A stretch of DNA of 43,530 nt from Bacilli bacterium (GCA_024413875.1 JAKSVY010000004.1:1-43530), one strand, 5' to 3'; positions 16,181-24,891 are shown, numbered from the stretch's first letter. The notes: generated by a model from the letters alone, not told the origin. Numbers and translations: made by a program.

Positions 16181-16664
16181 CTAATTCTAACAAATATCTT
16201 TTCATTTCAATTCCACCTGCATATCCGGTTAATGAACCGTTTTTCCCAATAACTCTATGACAAGGGATAATAATTGAAATTGGATTATTACTAATCGCGT
16301 TGCCAACTGCTTGGGCAGACATTTTCTTTTTATTAAGAATTAACGCAACCTCTTTAGCTATATCTCCATAAGTAGTGGTTTTTCCATAAGGAATCTCAAT
16401 TAGAATAGACCAAATAATTTTTCTAAACCTATTACCAAAAGGATTCAATGGAATATTCTTTATAGATGGTTTCTTTTTACTAAAGTAATCATCTAGCCAA
16501 TTTTTTACTTTGAGAATAATAGTGTTATTATCATCAGGGATAATCTCATCATTAATATTATTTAAAAAATGTTTTTGATCTAATTTATATAATCCACAAA
16601 GTGAATTATCGTCACACAAAATAAGTAAAGTCCCAACAGGAGAATTATAATTGCTGCTATACAT
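16167..16664 (-). CDS. ogt: Methylated-DNA--protein-cysteine methyltransferase (Ogt/MGMT)
   Basis: Suicide DNA-repair protein of 165 aa that transfers the methyl group of O6-methylguanine or O4-methylthymine to its own cysteine. The active site IIIPCHRVIG (Cys135), the upstream helix-turn-helix with YGKTTTYGDIAKEVA, the arginine-finger context QAVGNAISNNP and the trailing LTGYAGGIEMKRYLL are all present. The gene starts 1 nt after the stop of the upstream flavodoxin gene with no clear ribosome site of its own, so it is probably translated by coupling. Its last codons form part of the nagA terminator. Confidence 0.95.
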   Translation of the reverse strand: MYSSNYNSPVGTLLILCDDNSLCGLYKLDQKHFLNNINDEIIPDDNNTIILKVKNWLDDYFSKKKPSIKNIPLNPFGNRFRKIIWSILIEIPYGKTTTYGDIAKEVALILNKKKMSAQAVGNAISNNPISIIIPCHRVIGKNGSLTGYAGGIEMKRYLLELEKDA

Positions 16665-16665
16665 A

Positions 16666-17103
16666 TTATTGAAGTTTACTTAATTCTTCAGGATATTTCT
16701 TAGGCTCTTTTAATTCGATAACTTCGCAGTTATATTTTTCTTTAAGTTTTTTAACTGTCTTAAGGGCCTCTCCGCTCCCACTATAAAGAACAAATGTGAG
16801 TTTCTTTCCTTCTAAATTAACGTTTGCAAGAACAGTGTTGATAGGGCATGCAAGTTTACCATTCCATATAGGTGATCCAATTACAACTTCATCAAAGTTA
16901 GAAATATCATAATTAAAGTCAACTAATTTATATTTCTTATTGATACCAGCATGGAATCCTCCAGTCAATATACCCCAAAAGAAACTTTGAGGAATATCTT
17001 TTTTAGGAACTGCTTTCCTGATTTCGTAACCCTTTTCCTTGTAATAGTTCGCTAAGATGTCACCGTTACCGCTATGACTATAATAAATAAAAATCTTTTC
17101 CAT
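16666..17103 (-). CDS. Flavodoxin family protein
   Basis: Small FMN-binding fold protein of 145 aa. The N-terminal phosphate loop is YYSHSGNGDILA, matching the flavodoxin [ST]xTGNT-like pattern, and the second isoalloxazine-contacting segment is VIGSPIWNGKLACP. SPIW and TFVLYSGSG resemble the flavodoxin_4 / menaquinone-dependent protoporphyrinogen oxidase side of the family. The likely role is electron transfer or a quinone/protein reductase; the partner is unknown. The mRNA appears leaderless: TATAAT ends 6 nt before the ATG and there is no Shine-Dalgarno site. ogt follows immediately. Confidence 0.82.
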   Translation of the reverse strand: MEKIFIYYSHSGNGDILANYYKEKGYEIRKAVPKKDIPQSFFWGILTGGFHAGINKKYKLVDFNYDISNFDEVVIGSPIWNGKLACPINTVLANVNLEGKKLTFVLYSGSGEALKTVKKLKEKYNCEVIELKEPKKYPEELSKLQ

Positions 17104-17109
17104 AACTTT

Positions 17110-17138
17110 ATTATAACAATTCTCATTATGCTTGCTAA
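17110..17138 (-). promoter_or_regulatory. Promoter of the flavodoxin-ogt unit, leaderless start
   Basis: Read leftward: TTAGCA, 17 nt spacer, TATAAT (17115-17110), then 6 nt to the ATG at 17103. Confidence 0.6.
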
Positions 17139-17165
17139 GTATAAGTAAGAATTAGTTTTTATATA

Positions 17166-17190
17166 AAATAAAAAGCGTCGCTAGGACGCT
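17166..17190 (-). terminator. Terminator of tRNA-Gly
   Basis: Read leftward: 6-bp stem AGCGTC/GACGCT with loop CTAGC, followed by a TTTTTATTTT run. Confidence 0.75.
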
Positions 17191-17201
17191 ATTTAATCAA
17201 A

Positions 17202-17275
17202 TGGAGCAGATGACGGGAATCGAACCCGCATAATCAGCTTGGAAGGCTGATGTTCTACCACTGAACTACATCTGC
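17202..17275 (-). tRNA. tRNA-Gly(TCC)
   Basis: Acceptor GCAGATG/CATCTGC is perfectly paired. The D-arm has GTTCAGTGGTAGAAC, the anticodon loop CTTCCAA carries TCC, and the T-arm has GGGTTCGATTCCC. Discriminator T, CCA encoded. Confidence 0.95.
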
Positions 17276-17279
17276 AATT

Positions 17280-17324
17280 ACACTGGTTTTAGTTCGTGCT
17301 TAAAGATAATAACACAACCAGTGT
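17280..17324. repeat. Inverted repeat upstream of tRNA-Gly
   Basis: ACACTGGTT (17280-17288) and AACCAGTGT (17316-17324) form a perfect 9-bp inverted repeat with a 27-nt spacer. One arm lies 4 nt from the tRNA-Gly 5' end and the other near the end of trxA. There is no T-run, so it is not an ordinary terminator. Confidence 0.6.
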
Positions 17325-17341
17325 TTTAATAAAACAATTTT

Positions 17342-17644
17342 TTAATTATTTACAAAAGATAAAACTGCAGGTAATGGTTTATAACCTAATTCTTTTTTAA
17401 CTAAATCACCGTTTTTGAATAAAAGAAGAGTAGGGATAGACATAATGCCAAATCTTCTAGCGATATTTGGGAATAAGTCTGTATTAATCTTAATTAAGGT
17501 GAATTCGAATTTTTCGTGAGCTTCTTCGAGAACTGGGCTTAACATTTGACAAGGTCCACACCAATCAGCATAGAAATCAATAACAACTTTTTCACCTTTG
17601 ATTAATTCATCAAAGTCTGCTTCGTTTTGTAAGTATGTAATCAT
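17342..17644 (-). CDS. trxA: Thioredoxin
   Basis: Cytosolic dithiol oxidoreductase of 100 aa. The redox site WCGPC is at residues 28-32 and the cis-proline is in SIPTLLLF (Pro71). The fold and length are those of a standard thioredoxin, with the usual DFYADWCGPC lead-in. A CGGAGGT ribosome site precedes the ATG. It is the last gene of the CPBP-TraX-trxA operon, 18 nt after the TraX stop. Thioredoxin reductase is not in the window. Confidence 0.96.
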   Translation of the reverse strand: MITYLQNEADFDELIKGEKVVIDFYADWCGPCQMLSPVLEEAHEKFEFTLIKINTDLFPNIARRFGIMSIPTLLLFKNGDLVKKELGYKPLPAVLSFVNN

Positions 17645-17662
17645 ATAAATACCTCCGTGTTA

Positions 17663-18580
17663 CTATAATAATACAAAGAAAATTATAAAAATTAAAATTA
17701 GATGCACTGGAAAATAAATATAGCATCCATATTTAAACCATTTTTTATTGTAACCACGCTTACCGTTATACATAAGTATAAAGATAATAGAAATGAGAGA
17801 ATAATTCTCAATTGCAAAATTGTATAAATCAAGAATTCTTCTACCTTCATAAACAGCAAAATATCCAAGAGCAAAAATCAAAACATTCACAATAGCTAAC
17901 ATAGAAATCATGTATGGTGACACCATTGCACGATATTCAATCGTATCTTTGATAGCGATGATTTGCTCATCATCAAAATTGCCCTTGCTTTTGAGGTTTC
18001 TATCTGCAATTGAATAAGAGAAATAGAAGCCCAAAGCAATAGCGAGACCAAAAATAGAATATGCAGGTCTAACATAGAAAGGTAACCATAAAATATTATG
18101 AGTTAAACCATCTACAGGAACTCTTTCATAAATTTGAACACCAGTTGTTAATAAGATATATGCGATCGGTAAGATAGCGAAGTAAGAATATTTATCCTTG
18201 CGATGGATAAGATATAGAGTAATTGCGATTAAGAACAAATCAACAAACGGGCTTTCAGCATTTGCAATCGCAGCATTAACATTTGTGTAAATAATAGCCT
18301 CAAATACCATGATAACCGCCATAGTAATACCAATTCTAAGAATATACTTCATATGGTTAGAGGTATTTCTAATTCCTTCAACTAAAAGGAGTAGGAATAT
18401 AGGCATGGCAATTCTTCCGATAATTCTAAAAATATAACCAACAGTGTAATCTGCACCGACACCAAATTCCGGTTGAGTAGAGAAGTAACATAAAAAAATA
18501 CCGATATGGTCAAGTGTCATTGCTACCATAGCGATAATTTTTAGCCAAAAAGAATTAAGAACACGAAGACGATTATCCAT
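17663..18580 (-). CDS. TraX family membrane protein
   Basis: Polytopic membrane protein of 305 aa with roughly eight helices. Family motifs are LKIIAMVAMTLDHIGIF at the N-terminus and YIFRIIGRIAMPIFLLLLVE. TraX of the F plasmid acetylates pilin, but chromosomal homologues in Bacillota are of unknown substrate and are often considered acyltransferase-like. No conjugation genes are nearby, so a conjugative role is unlikely. The start overlaps the CPBP protease stop by 1 nt (TAATG), so the two are probably translationally coupled. Confidence 0.85.
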   Translation of the reverse strand: MDNRLRVLNSFWLKIIAMVAMTLDHIGIFLCYFSTQPEFGVGADYTVGYIFRIIGRIAMPIFLLLLVEGIRNTSNHMKYILRIGITMAVIMVFEAIIYTNVNAAIANAESPFVDLFLIAITLYLIHRKDKYSYFAILPIAYILLTTGVQIYERVPVDGLTHNILWLPFYVRPAYSIFGLAIALGFYFSYSIADRNLKSKGNFDDEQIIAIKDTIEYRAMVSPYMISMLAIVNVLIFALGYFAVYEGRRILDLYNFAIENYSLISIIFILMYNGKRGYNKKWFKYGCYIYFPVHLILIFIIFFVLL

Positions 18581-19431
18581 TATTCACCCATAAACTTTTT
18601 GAGATATTGGAGTAAGATAGTCATAATAACGCTATAAGCGTTATTGGTGACATGAGCAGCAAGGCTAGATGCAAAACCATACTTTTCATAAAGGAAAGTA
18701 AAGGTTAAACCTGCAAATAAATAGAATGGTAAATTAAGAATTTCATTTAAGAAAATATCCCAATTTCCTGTCTTCATTGATTCTGCAATTGATAAAAAAT
18801 CAAAATGGATAAATGCAAATATTACTAAAGTAATTACATATCCAAAGACACGATTAACACGCTTGGTTAAAGAGAATAAACCAACACGATATGTTAACTC
18901 TTCACAAATTGGTCCAACAAATCCGAGAATGATAAAACCTATAATTGGATAAGAGGTAACAATATTGGTTGCAGCAGACTGATTAGCGTTATCAGTTACA
19001 TCAAGTGGGATGAATGAACAAATAATAGACCACACTCTAGAGAATGCCATAATAGCAGCAAAGCCAGCGAGTCCAAAAACATATGGTTTCCAGCCCTTGA
19101 ATGACTTAAACAATTTTTTCCAATCGGCCCAAGCGATTAAGCCCATACCAATAATTAAAACAGTATATCCACCAAAGTTTGTAATTGCGGATTTAACAAT
19201 TTCTGCTAAATCGGCATTAAGAATCACAATAGCAATCACATTAGCAATAACTTGGAATCCAATCCAACCAACTAAAAATAATACAAGTTGCTTCCACCAA
19301 GCAAAAACTGCACCATTAGGATTTTTAACAGCGTCAGCATTGGCCGAATTTGCCTCTTCGCAATTAGGGCATTTTGGCTCCATTGCATCGTATTCGTGAT
19401 TACAAATTTTACATTTCGTCTTTATATACAT
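18580..19431 (-). CDS. CPBP family intramembrane metalloprotease with N-terminal zinc ribbon
   Basis: Membrane protein of 283 aa. It starts with a small zinc ribbon (CKIC at 7-10 and CPNC at 21-24), followed by several membrane helices. The CPBP/Abi motifs are FVGPICEELTYRVGLF (EExxxR), FAFIHFDF (motif with catalytic H) and AAHVTNNAYS. Relatives cleave prenylated or bacteriocin-related substrates or give self-immunity; the substrate here is unknown. I start it at 19431, not at the in-frame ATG 19446. The TATAAT at 19443-19438 ends 6 nt before 19431 and overlaps codons of the longer version. There is no ribosome site, so the mRNA looks leaderless. Confidence 0.85.
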   Translation of the reverse strand: MYIKTKCKICNHEYDAMEPKCPNCEEANSANADAVKNPNGAVFAWWKQLVLFLVGWIGFQVIANVIAIVILNADLAEIVKSAITNFGGYTVLIIGMGLIAWADWKKLFKSFKGWKPYVFGLAGFAAIMAFSRVWSIICSFIPLDVTDNANQSAATNIVTSYPIIGFIILGFVGPICEELTYRVGLFSLTKRVNRVFGYVITLVIFAFIHFDFLSIAESMKTGNWDIFLNEILNLPFYLFAGLTFTFLYEKYGFASSLAAHVTNNAYSVIMTILLQYLKKFMGE

Positions 19432-19437
19432 ACAAAA

Positions 19438-19469
19438 ATTATACATTCTTTATAAAAGAAAGATATAAT
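19438..19469. promoter_or_regulatory. Compact divergent promoter pair, CPBP and YigZ genes
   Basis: Leftward TATAAT (19443-19438) lies 6 nt before the CPBP ATG. Rightward TATAAT (19464-19469) lies 9 nt before the YigZ ATG. The two start codons are separated by only 47 bp, and neither gene has a Shine-Dalgarno site. The -35 regions of the two promoters must overlap each other's -10 boxes. Confidence 0.65.
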
Positions 19470-19478
19470 TATTTTACA

Positions 19479-20078
19479 ATGCTAACGATTAGAGAAAAAA
19501 ATGAAGAGTCAGTAATTAGGGACAGATCCGAATTTATCGGTATTTTAGTTCATGTTACATCAACTCAAGATGTTGAAAATGCTATCAAAGTTATTAAAGA
19601 GGAATATCCTAAAGCTAAACATTATTGCTATGCATATCGCATTGGCAATAGAACCAAGTGCTCTGATGATGGAGAACCTTCTGGTACAGCGGGCCGTCCA
19701 CTTCTTGATGTTTTAGAAAAAAGAGATCTTGATGAAATCTTAGTAGTGGTTGTACGTTACTTTGGTGGAATCCTTTTAGGAGCATCACGTCTATTATCAA
19801 CATACATAGAAGCCGCTACTAGAGTTATCGATTCATCAACATTGCTTTCAATCGAAAATAGATACATCTATAAGATGACTATTTCCTATAGTGAATACGA
19901 AACAATGAAAAGGTTACAATCTAGATATGGTTACACACTGGAGAACATCCAATATGATGAACAAATCACACTAGACCTTTTATCTCAATCAGATAACATT
20001 GAAGAATTAGTTAACCTATTCCCAAAAGCCGGTATTGAAGTAATGGGAACAAAGCAAATATACGTGAAATTATATTAA
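19479..20078 (+). CDS. YigZ/IMPACT family protein
   Basis: Cytosolic protein of 199 aa. The N-terminal UPF0029/IMPACT domain shows KCSDDGEPSGTAGRPLLDVL and VVVRYFGGILLGASRL, and the C-terminal DUF1949-like ferredoxin-fold domain (YKMTISYSEYETMKRLQ) is present. Bacterial YigZ is linked to translation-stress responses and has been proposed to bind nucleic acids; its biochemical role is unsettled. I start at 19479 (MLTIREKNEES). A longer frame from 19374 would run through the divergent CPBP gene and promoter. The mRNA looks leaderless. Confidence 0.9.
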   Translation: MLTIREKNEESVIRDRSEFIGILVHVTSTQDVENAIKVIKEEYPKAKHYCYAYRIGNRTKCSDDGEPSGTAGRPLLDVLEKRDLDEILVVVVRYFGGILLGASRLLSTYIEAATRVIDSSTLLSIENRYIYKMTISYSEYETMKRLQSRYGYTLENIQYDEQITLDLLSQSDNIEELVNLFPKAGIEVMGTKQIYVKLY

Positions 20079-20094
20079 TAATTCATCTAATCAA

Positions 20095-20122
20095 TTGAAA
20101 AGATAAATTATTTGTTTAAAAT
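20095..20122 (+). promoter_or_regulatory. Promoter of pepP
   Basis: TTGAAA (20095-20100), 16 nt spacer, TAAAAT (20117-20122), then an AAGGAGG site and ATG at 20148. Confidence 0.65.
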
Positions 20123-20147
20123 AAAGACAATTAAGGAGGCTAAAAAC

Positions 20148-21410
20148 ATGATTGAAGTAGCCGAATACGAATTAAGAAGAAATAAGTTATATGACTTATT
20201 AAAACCAAATAGCATCGCAATTCTTTTTGCGGGTGTTTCAAGAAAATCAACAAATGATGAATGCTTTGACTTTGAGCCAAATAGAAGCTTTTACTATTTA
20301 ACAGGTATCAAACAAGAAAACAGCGTTGTTCTTTTAGCAAAAACTGAAACAGGTAACCACACATATTTATTCATTGATGAAAAGAATCCAAATATTGAAA
20401 AGTGGTATGGCATTAAAATGTCTTGTGAAGAAGCAAACAAAATTTCTGGTATTGAAAACATCTTATTCACAAATGCATTAAATGCAAAACTTGAAATGAT
20501 TCTCGGAAACGGAATGACTCACTTTGGATTAATTAGTAATTTATACGTTGATAAAGAAGAAGATTTATTAATTGGCAATGGATTAAATACAGTTTCATTC
20601 GCAGAATCTCTTAACAGAACCTATTCATCATTAAATGTATTAGATGTTCACCCTCATATGTGTAATTTACGTATGATTAAATCTAAAGCTGAAATTGAAA
20701 TGATCAAAGACGCTATTAATACAACTGAACTTGGATTAAACAAAGTCTTAAAAGAAATCAAAGATGGCAACGCTAAAACTGAATACAATCTTCGTAATGC
20801 ATTTGAATGCACAATTAAAGATGATGGTAATTCAACATTAGCATTCCATTCAATTGTTGCGGCTGGTAAGAATGGTGTTATTCTCCATTACCCAAGTGCA
20901 GAAGGAACATTAGGCAAAAAAGACTTAGTCTTACTTGATGTTGGAGCAGCTAAAGATTATTACAATGCCGATATCTCTAGAACATATCCAGTTTCAGGTA
21001 AATTTACTGAAATCCAAAAGAAAATTTATTCAATTGTCTTAGAATGCCAAAAAGTTTGCATTGGTTTCTTACGCCCAGGAATCACATTAAAAGAATATAA
21101 AGACTTTGCTCGTGATTTCCTTGCCGAAGAATGCTTTGCAAAGGGATTGATTGAATCAAAAGATAAAATTGGTGATGTTTATTATCATGGTGTTGGACAC
21201 CATTTAGGTCTTGATACACATGATCAATGTGATATGAACGCTCCATTAGCACCAGGAATGGTTCTTACATGTGAACCAGGATTATATTTCAAGGATTATG
21301 AAATTGGTATTCGTATCGAAGATGATATCTTAATTACAGAAGATGGTTCAGAATGTTTATCACAAAACATCATCAAATCTATTGAAGAACTCGAATCATT
21401 ACTCGCTTAA
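20148..21410 (+). CDS. pepP: Xaa-Pro aminopeptidase (M24B, aminopeptidase P)
   Basis: Cytosolic dinuclear metallopeptidase of 420 aa that removes N-terminal residues preceding proline. The N-terminal AMP_N-type domain (residues 1-130, with RSFYYLTGI) is followed by a pita-bread catalytic domain. Its metal ligands lie in LLDVGAAKDYYNADISRTYP (two Asp), YYHGVGHHLGLDTHD (His), TCEPGLYF (Glu) and GIRIEDD (Glu). The ATG at 20148 follows AAGGAGG; an upstream TTG in frame at 20112 overlaps the promoter and is rejected. A strong terminator follows. Confidence 0.93.
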   Translation: MIEVAEYELRRNKLYDLLKPNSIAILFAGVSRKSTNDECFDFEPNRSFYYLTGIKQENSVVLLAKTETGNHTYLFIDEKNPNIEKWYGIKMSCEEANKISGIENILFTNALNAKLEMILGNGMTHFGLISNLYVDKEEDLLIGNGLNTVSFAESLNRTYSSLNVLDVHPHMCNLRMIKSKAEIEMIKDAINTTELGLNKVLKEIKDGNAKTEYNLRNAFECTIKDDGNSTLAFHSIVAAGKNGVILHYPSAEGTLGKKDLVLLDVGAAKDYYNADISRTYPVSGKFTEIQKKIYSIVLECQKVCIGFLRPGITLKEYKDFARDFLAEECFAKGLIESKDKIGDVYYHGVGHHLGLDTHDQCDMNAPLAPGMVLTCEPGLYFKDYEIGIRIEDDILITEDGSECLSQNIIKSIEELESLLA

Positions 21411-21424
21411 TAAACGCATAACTA

Positions 21425-21452
21425 AAAAAGACGCTCGTACGGGCGTCTTTTT
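21425..21452. terminator. Bidirectional terminator between pepP and the leftward surface operon
   Basis: Perfect 10-bp stem AAAAAGACGC/GCGTCTTTTT with an 8-nt loop; A-run on one side and T-run on the other. Confidence 0.88.
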
Positions 21453-21468
21453 GATTACTTAGTATAAA

Positions 21469-22164
21469 TTAACGACGAAGCTTCCAAATCGCCTTCTTAA
21501 TGGAATAAAGTAGGATATATAAGAATAATAATCCAATCAAGACAATGCCTAATATCACAAATGCATCAATGGTGAAGAATTGTGAGATAAATGTTGGAAT
21601 AGCAGAGAAGTTGAATACACCATCTTTGTAGATAGGAGTTGGATGTTCAACACTCTCGTGAGACTTTACTTCATAAAGGGATGTGGTGCCCTCAGCAACT
21701 CCATTGTCGATAAATGTTTTGATTTCAGTGATTCCATTTTGTTGAGATCCAGAAGGCAATTGTCCAGCTGGATGAACGTGGAATGTAGTAGATGAATACG
21801 CTCCATTACCATCAGCAGCATAGAAATAAACCTTTAAATCACCAACCATCAAGCCCTTAATGAGAATATTGTCATAGCTTGATGTGGAAGAGAACATTGC
21901 AGGAGGTAAATCCCCTTCGTATGAATCATCAAATAATTTGTATTTAATTGATTTATTTGTAGCGTTGGTTGGTAAGAAAGTAAATTCGGTTTGTTCTAAC
22001 TCAACTTCTTGACCAACTTCGATATCGTATCCAGCATCACCGTGTTTGATTTCAACAGTTTCTACCATTACATCATCACTTGCTAATAATTGATAATCAA
22101 AAGAAGGAGCAGTGGAAACAACTCCAACAATTGCTAATAAAGGAATTACAAATAATCTCTTCAT
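21469..22164 (-). CDS. Membrane-anchored extracellular protein, unknown function
   Basis: Protein of 231 aa with an N-terminal signal peptide (MKRLFVIPLLAIVGVVSTA), an extracellular beta-rich region of about 150 residues, and one C-terminal membrane helix (FVILGIVLIGLLFLYILLY) with a basic tail (KKAIWKLRR). The middle part (EVGQEVELEQTEFTFLP, KGLMVGDLKVYFYA) has an Ig-like beta-sandwich flavour but is not assignable. It starts 3 nt after the stop of the large endonuclease I gene, so the two are probably coexpressed. It may be a partner or accessory subunit of that nuclease at the cell surface; this rests on context only. Confidence 0.7.
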   Translation of the reverse strand: MKRLFVIPLLAIVGVVSTAPSFDYQLLASDDVMVETVEIKHGDAGYDIEVGQEVELEQTEFTFLPTNATNKSIKYKLFDDSYEGDLPPAMFSSTSSYDNILIKGLMVGDLKVYFYAADGNGAYSSTTFHVHPAGQLPSGSQQNGITEIKTFIDNGVAEGTTSLYEVKSHESVEHPTPIYKDGVFNFSAIPTFISQFFTIDAFVILGIVLIGLLFLYILLYSIKKAIWKLRR

Positions 22165-22167
22165 TAA

Positions 22168-24855
22168 TTATTCACCAACTTTCTTTTTAGTGATCACAAA
22201 TGAGATAGCGGTAACTGCTACAACAAGTGAAATAACAACGATTGTAGATAGTGTTGAGTTATCTTTAACCATTGATAATGACTTACTAGAGTTAGAAACT
22301 CCACGTGACATAAAGTCATTATATGAGGAATATTTTGCAACAATTGCATCATATCTTGCAACACATTGTTCAATAATTGTTCCATTAACATTTGCATTTG
22401 CGTTCTTGAGAGTATTCTTTGCAGATGTAATCAATTCATCAAATGCAAGTTCCATCAAGTTCCAATCATTAGAATCAAACAAGATAGAACCACTTCCAGA
22501 ACATTTAATAGTATCAAGGAAATATGAAGCGAAATCTTCAGGAGATACAACGGTATCAAATTGAGCTTTATAAGCCGTCTTGTCTGGCGTAGAAGCACTA
22601 AATGTGGTGTAAGTGCTATAAGAGCCAATTGAATACAATGCATCATTAACCGGGAATAAGATTGTTGAATATGTGTCGCTATAAACCCATCCAGTTGAAG
22701 GAACTGTTGTGGTCATATCAAAATTGATATGAGTACCATTTTCAACAACTTGAATATAAGTCTTAACGGATTTTCTATAGCAATACAAGTTGTGTCCTTC
22801 ATTTGCATTATCTTCAAAATACATTATTGCAGCATTGTCAATAATGGTTGTAGTTTCTCCATAATATGAATAATTGTTTCTAGTGTCACCAATAAAATAG
22901 TTTTTAGAAGTAGAAGTAAATGACATTAAATAGCCGGTATCATTTTCATATGGCCAATTATCTTCGGCAGGTGTTGAACTAGCAGTGACCGTAACATTAC
23001 ATGTTACTGACTTAGTTCCACAGGTGGCAGTGATTACCGCTGAACCTGATGCAACGCCTGTTACAGTGGCTTTAGTATCATTTGTTCCGCTAGCGGATAC
23101 TGTAGCAACTGAAGTGTTAGAAGATTTCCAAGTAACAGTTCCGCTTGATGTAGCGTTAATAACCGCTGTAGATCCAACATCCAAACTCAAAGATGCTTTA
23201 TCAATAGATAAAGAGTCATCAGGTACTGAAGGAGTGTTAGATTTAGCTGTTACCGAAATGGCGTCGCAATAAGAAGCAGCTGAACCAGCCATTACTTTAA
23301 AATAAGTGTAATCGCTTAAATCATAGACGTTATTGTTTCCAGAAATCTTGCTAGTAATAGACGAAATTGAAGTTCCTCCAAAGATTGATAATGTTCCACC
23401 GTTTGGATTAGAAATAGTTACTTTATCAAGATTAATAGGTTCGGCATTATATAGATATCCAGTGCTCTTTTTGAATTGGATGCCATTACCAAAGTTAGAG
23501 CAGTAGTTTGTGTAGAATTTGATGCCGCTTGCAGCAGTATGGAGAGTATCAGTTGATTCGTAAGATGTTGCTAAGTCGGAAGGAAGAATATCACCAACTA
23601 ATCCATCAGGAGTATCAGTAACATCTGTTCCAGAATCGACCTTTGTTCCATATTCTCCATTGGACCAAACATAGACATTGTGGGTTCCAGAAACAGAACC
23701 AAGACTTGCGTTAATATTTACATATTGACCAGTAGCAGAACCTGCAACGCCAGTAACCTTGCCTGTTTGATCAACAGTAGCATAGCTACTATTTGAAGAA
23801 GTCCATGTAACAGAATTGGTGACATCTTCAGTTGATTCATCTGAATAAGTAGCAGTGGCCTTTAATGAAATGTAATAACCTTCAGAAACATAATAGTTTG
23901 AACTATCAGTTGAAGTAATAGTTATCTTTGTAAGGGTTCTTGTGTCAGTTGCAGCATTTCCACAGATTGCCCTAGTTGCAGAGTTTGTGTTTCCCCAAAT
24001 TTTGCATGCATATTCAGGGTGATCAATAAATGGGTTTCTATTTCCTTGAAGATATTCAGCACCCTCATTTCTATTTAATTCACGAGCGTTAACTGGATTT
24101 TCAAGATTCCACTTAAGCATATCCGAAAGTTTACCCATAGTGCATCCGCTATTAGATGATACAGTTGCACTATCAGCAAGTTTTAAATCACTATCAGCAA
24201 CCATGCAGTAGAAAATAATACGAGCGCATTCTCCACGGATACTTTCTCCGCCATAACAACCAGATTCACCAAATGCAGTAACTGGATCCCAACCATTCGA
24301 ACTATGTGACATTCCTTCTACATAGAAAGAGTTACCACGATCACTGTTTTCAGCAGAAATAGTAGGTCTAGGCATATGGATATCACTATCAACATAAGGA
24401 GAAGGTACTGAACCACCAGAACCCCCACCATGTGATTTAGGCCATACATGCTCTCTATTCCAAGAAGTAGTAGAGGTGCCTGAGTAGAAACTTAAAATCT
24501 TACTTCCGTACTTTTGGCCCTTGCTATCTAATTGAACAGTAGATGGATCGTAGTCTGTATAACAGAAAGCACCTGAAGGAGAAGTTCCCATAGCGGAATA
24601 TCCAACTAAAGTTTTACGTTTTGAATTATTTAAAGTTTGAAGCGAACTTAATAAAGTGTCGCCGGTAGCAGCAGAACTAATGCCATTATAATAAGTTGCG
24701 CCATCACCGTTTGTGTATGTGTTGGTTGGTGAATATGCAGCTTTAGTTTCGATAACGTTTTTTGCAGTAGTAGCAGCTGCTCCTAAACTACCAAAAACAA
24801 GAGCAGTAAGCAAACTTACTCCAATAATTCTTAATCTTCCCATAGATGTTTTCAT
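22168..24855 (-). CDS. Secreted endonuclease I with Ig-like domains and C-terminal anchor
   Basis: Surface nuclease of 895 aa. After the signal peptide, residues about 40-290 are an endonuclease I (EndA/BsnA-type beta-beta-alpha metal) domain: WNREHVWPKS (133-141, catalytic His136) and YLQGNRNPFIDHPEYACKIW. Two Big_2-type Ig-like domains follow, with telltale TWTSSNSSYATVDQTGKVTG and VTWKSSNTSVATVSASG. A long C-terminal region of unknown fold ends in a membrane helix (STIVVISLVVAVTAISFVI) plus KKKVGE. The start at 24855 has AAGGATC upstream. An in-frame start at 24906 would cover the TATAAT -10 box (24891-24886). Likely role: degrading extracellular DNA/RNA for nucleotide scavenging. Confidence 0.88.
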   Translation of the reverse strand: MKTSMGRLRIIGVSLLTALVFGSLGAAATTAKNVIETKAAYSPTNTYTNGDGATYYNGISSAATGDTLLSSLQTLNNSKRKTLVGYSAMGTSPSGAFCYTDYDPSTVQLDSKGQKYGSKILSFYSGTSTTSWNREHVWPKSHGGGSGGSVPSPYVDSDIHMPRPTISAENSDRGNSFYVEGMSHSSNGWDPVTAFGESGCYGGESIRGECARIIFYCMVADSDLKLADSATVSSNSGCTMGKLSDMLKWNLENPVNARELNRNEGAEYLQGNRNPFIDHPEYACKIWGNTNSATRAICGNAATDTRTLTKITITSTDSSNYYVSEGYYISLKATATYSDESTEDVTNSVTWTSSNSSYATVDQTGKVTGVAGSATGQYVNINASLGSVSGTHNVYVWSNGEYGTKVDSGTDVTDTPDGLVGDILPSDLATSYESTDTLHTAASGIKFYTNYCSNFGNGIQFKKSTGYLYNAEPINLDKVTISNPNGGTLSIFGGTSISSITSKISGNNNVYDLSDYTYFKVMAGSAASYCDAISVTAKSNTPSVPDDSLSIDKASLSLDVGSTAVINATSSGTVTWKSSNTSVATVSASGTNDTKATVTGVASGSAVITATCGTKSVTCNVTVTASSTPAEDNWPYENDTGYLMSFTSTSKNYFIGDTRNNYSYYGETTTIIDNAAIMYFEDNANEGHNLYCYRKSVKTYIQVVENGTHINFDMTTTVPSTGWVYSDTYSTILFPVNDALYSIGSYSTYTTFSASTPDKTAYKAQFDTVVSPEDFASYFLDTIKCSGSGSILFDSNDWNLMELAFDELITSAKNTLKNANANVNGTIIEQCVARYDAIVAKYSSYNDFMSRGVSNSSKSLSMVKDNSTLSTIVVISLVVAVTAISFVITKKKVGE

Positions 24856-24885
24856 ATTTATGTGATCCTTGTATAGAACACAATA

Positions 24886-24891
24886 ATTATA
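24886..24891 (-). promoter_or_regulatory. -10 box for the large endonuclease I gene
   Basis: TATAAT read leftward, followed by a leader of about 25 nt with AAGGATC (24870-24864) before the ATG at 24855. The -35 is not clear. Confidence 0.5.

Noticed and set aside
17663..18580. Conjugation locus suggested by TraX
   Set aside because: No relaxase, type IV secretion or plasmid genes are nearby. Chromosomal TraX homologues are common in Bacillota.
19374..19478. Longer N-terminus of YigZ
   Set aside because: It would overlap the divergent CPBP gene and cross both promoters. The family start fits 19479.
22985..23272. Rightward frame inside the large endonuclease I gene
   Set aside because: Shadow of the Ig-like coding sequence; no start signals, and the sense gene has clear domains.
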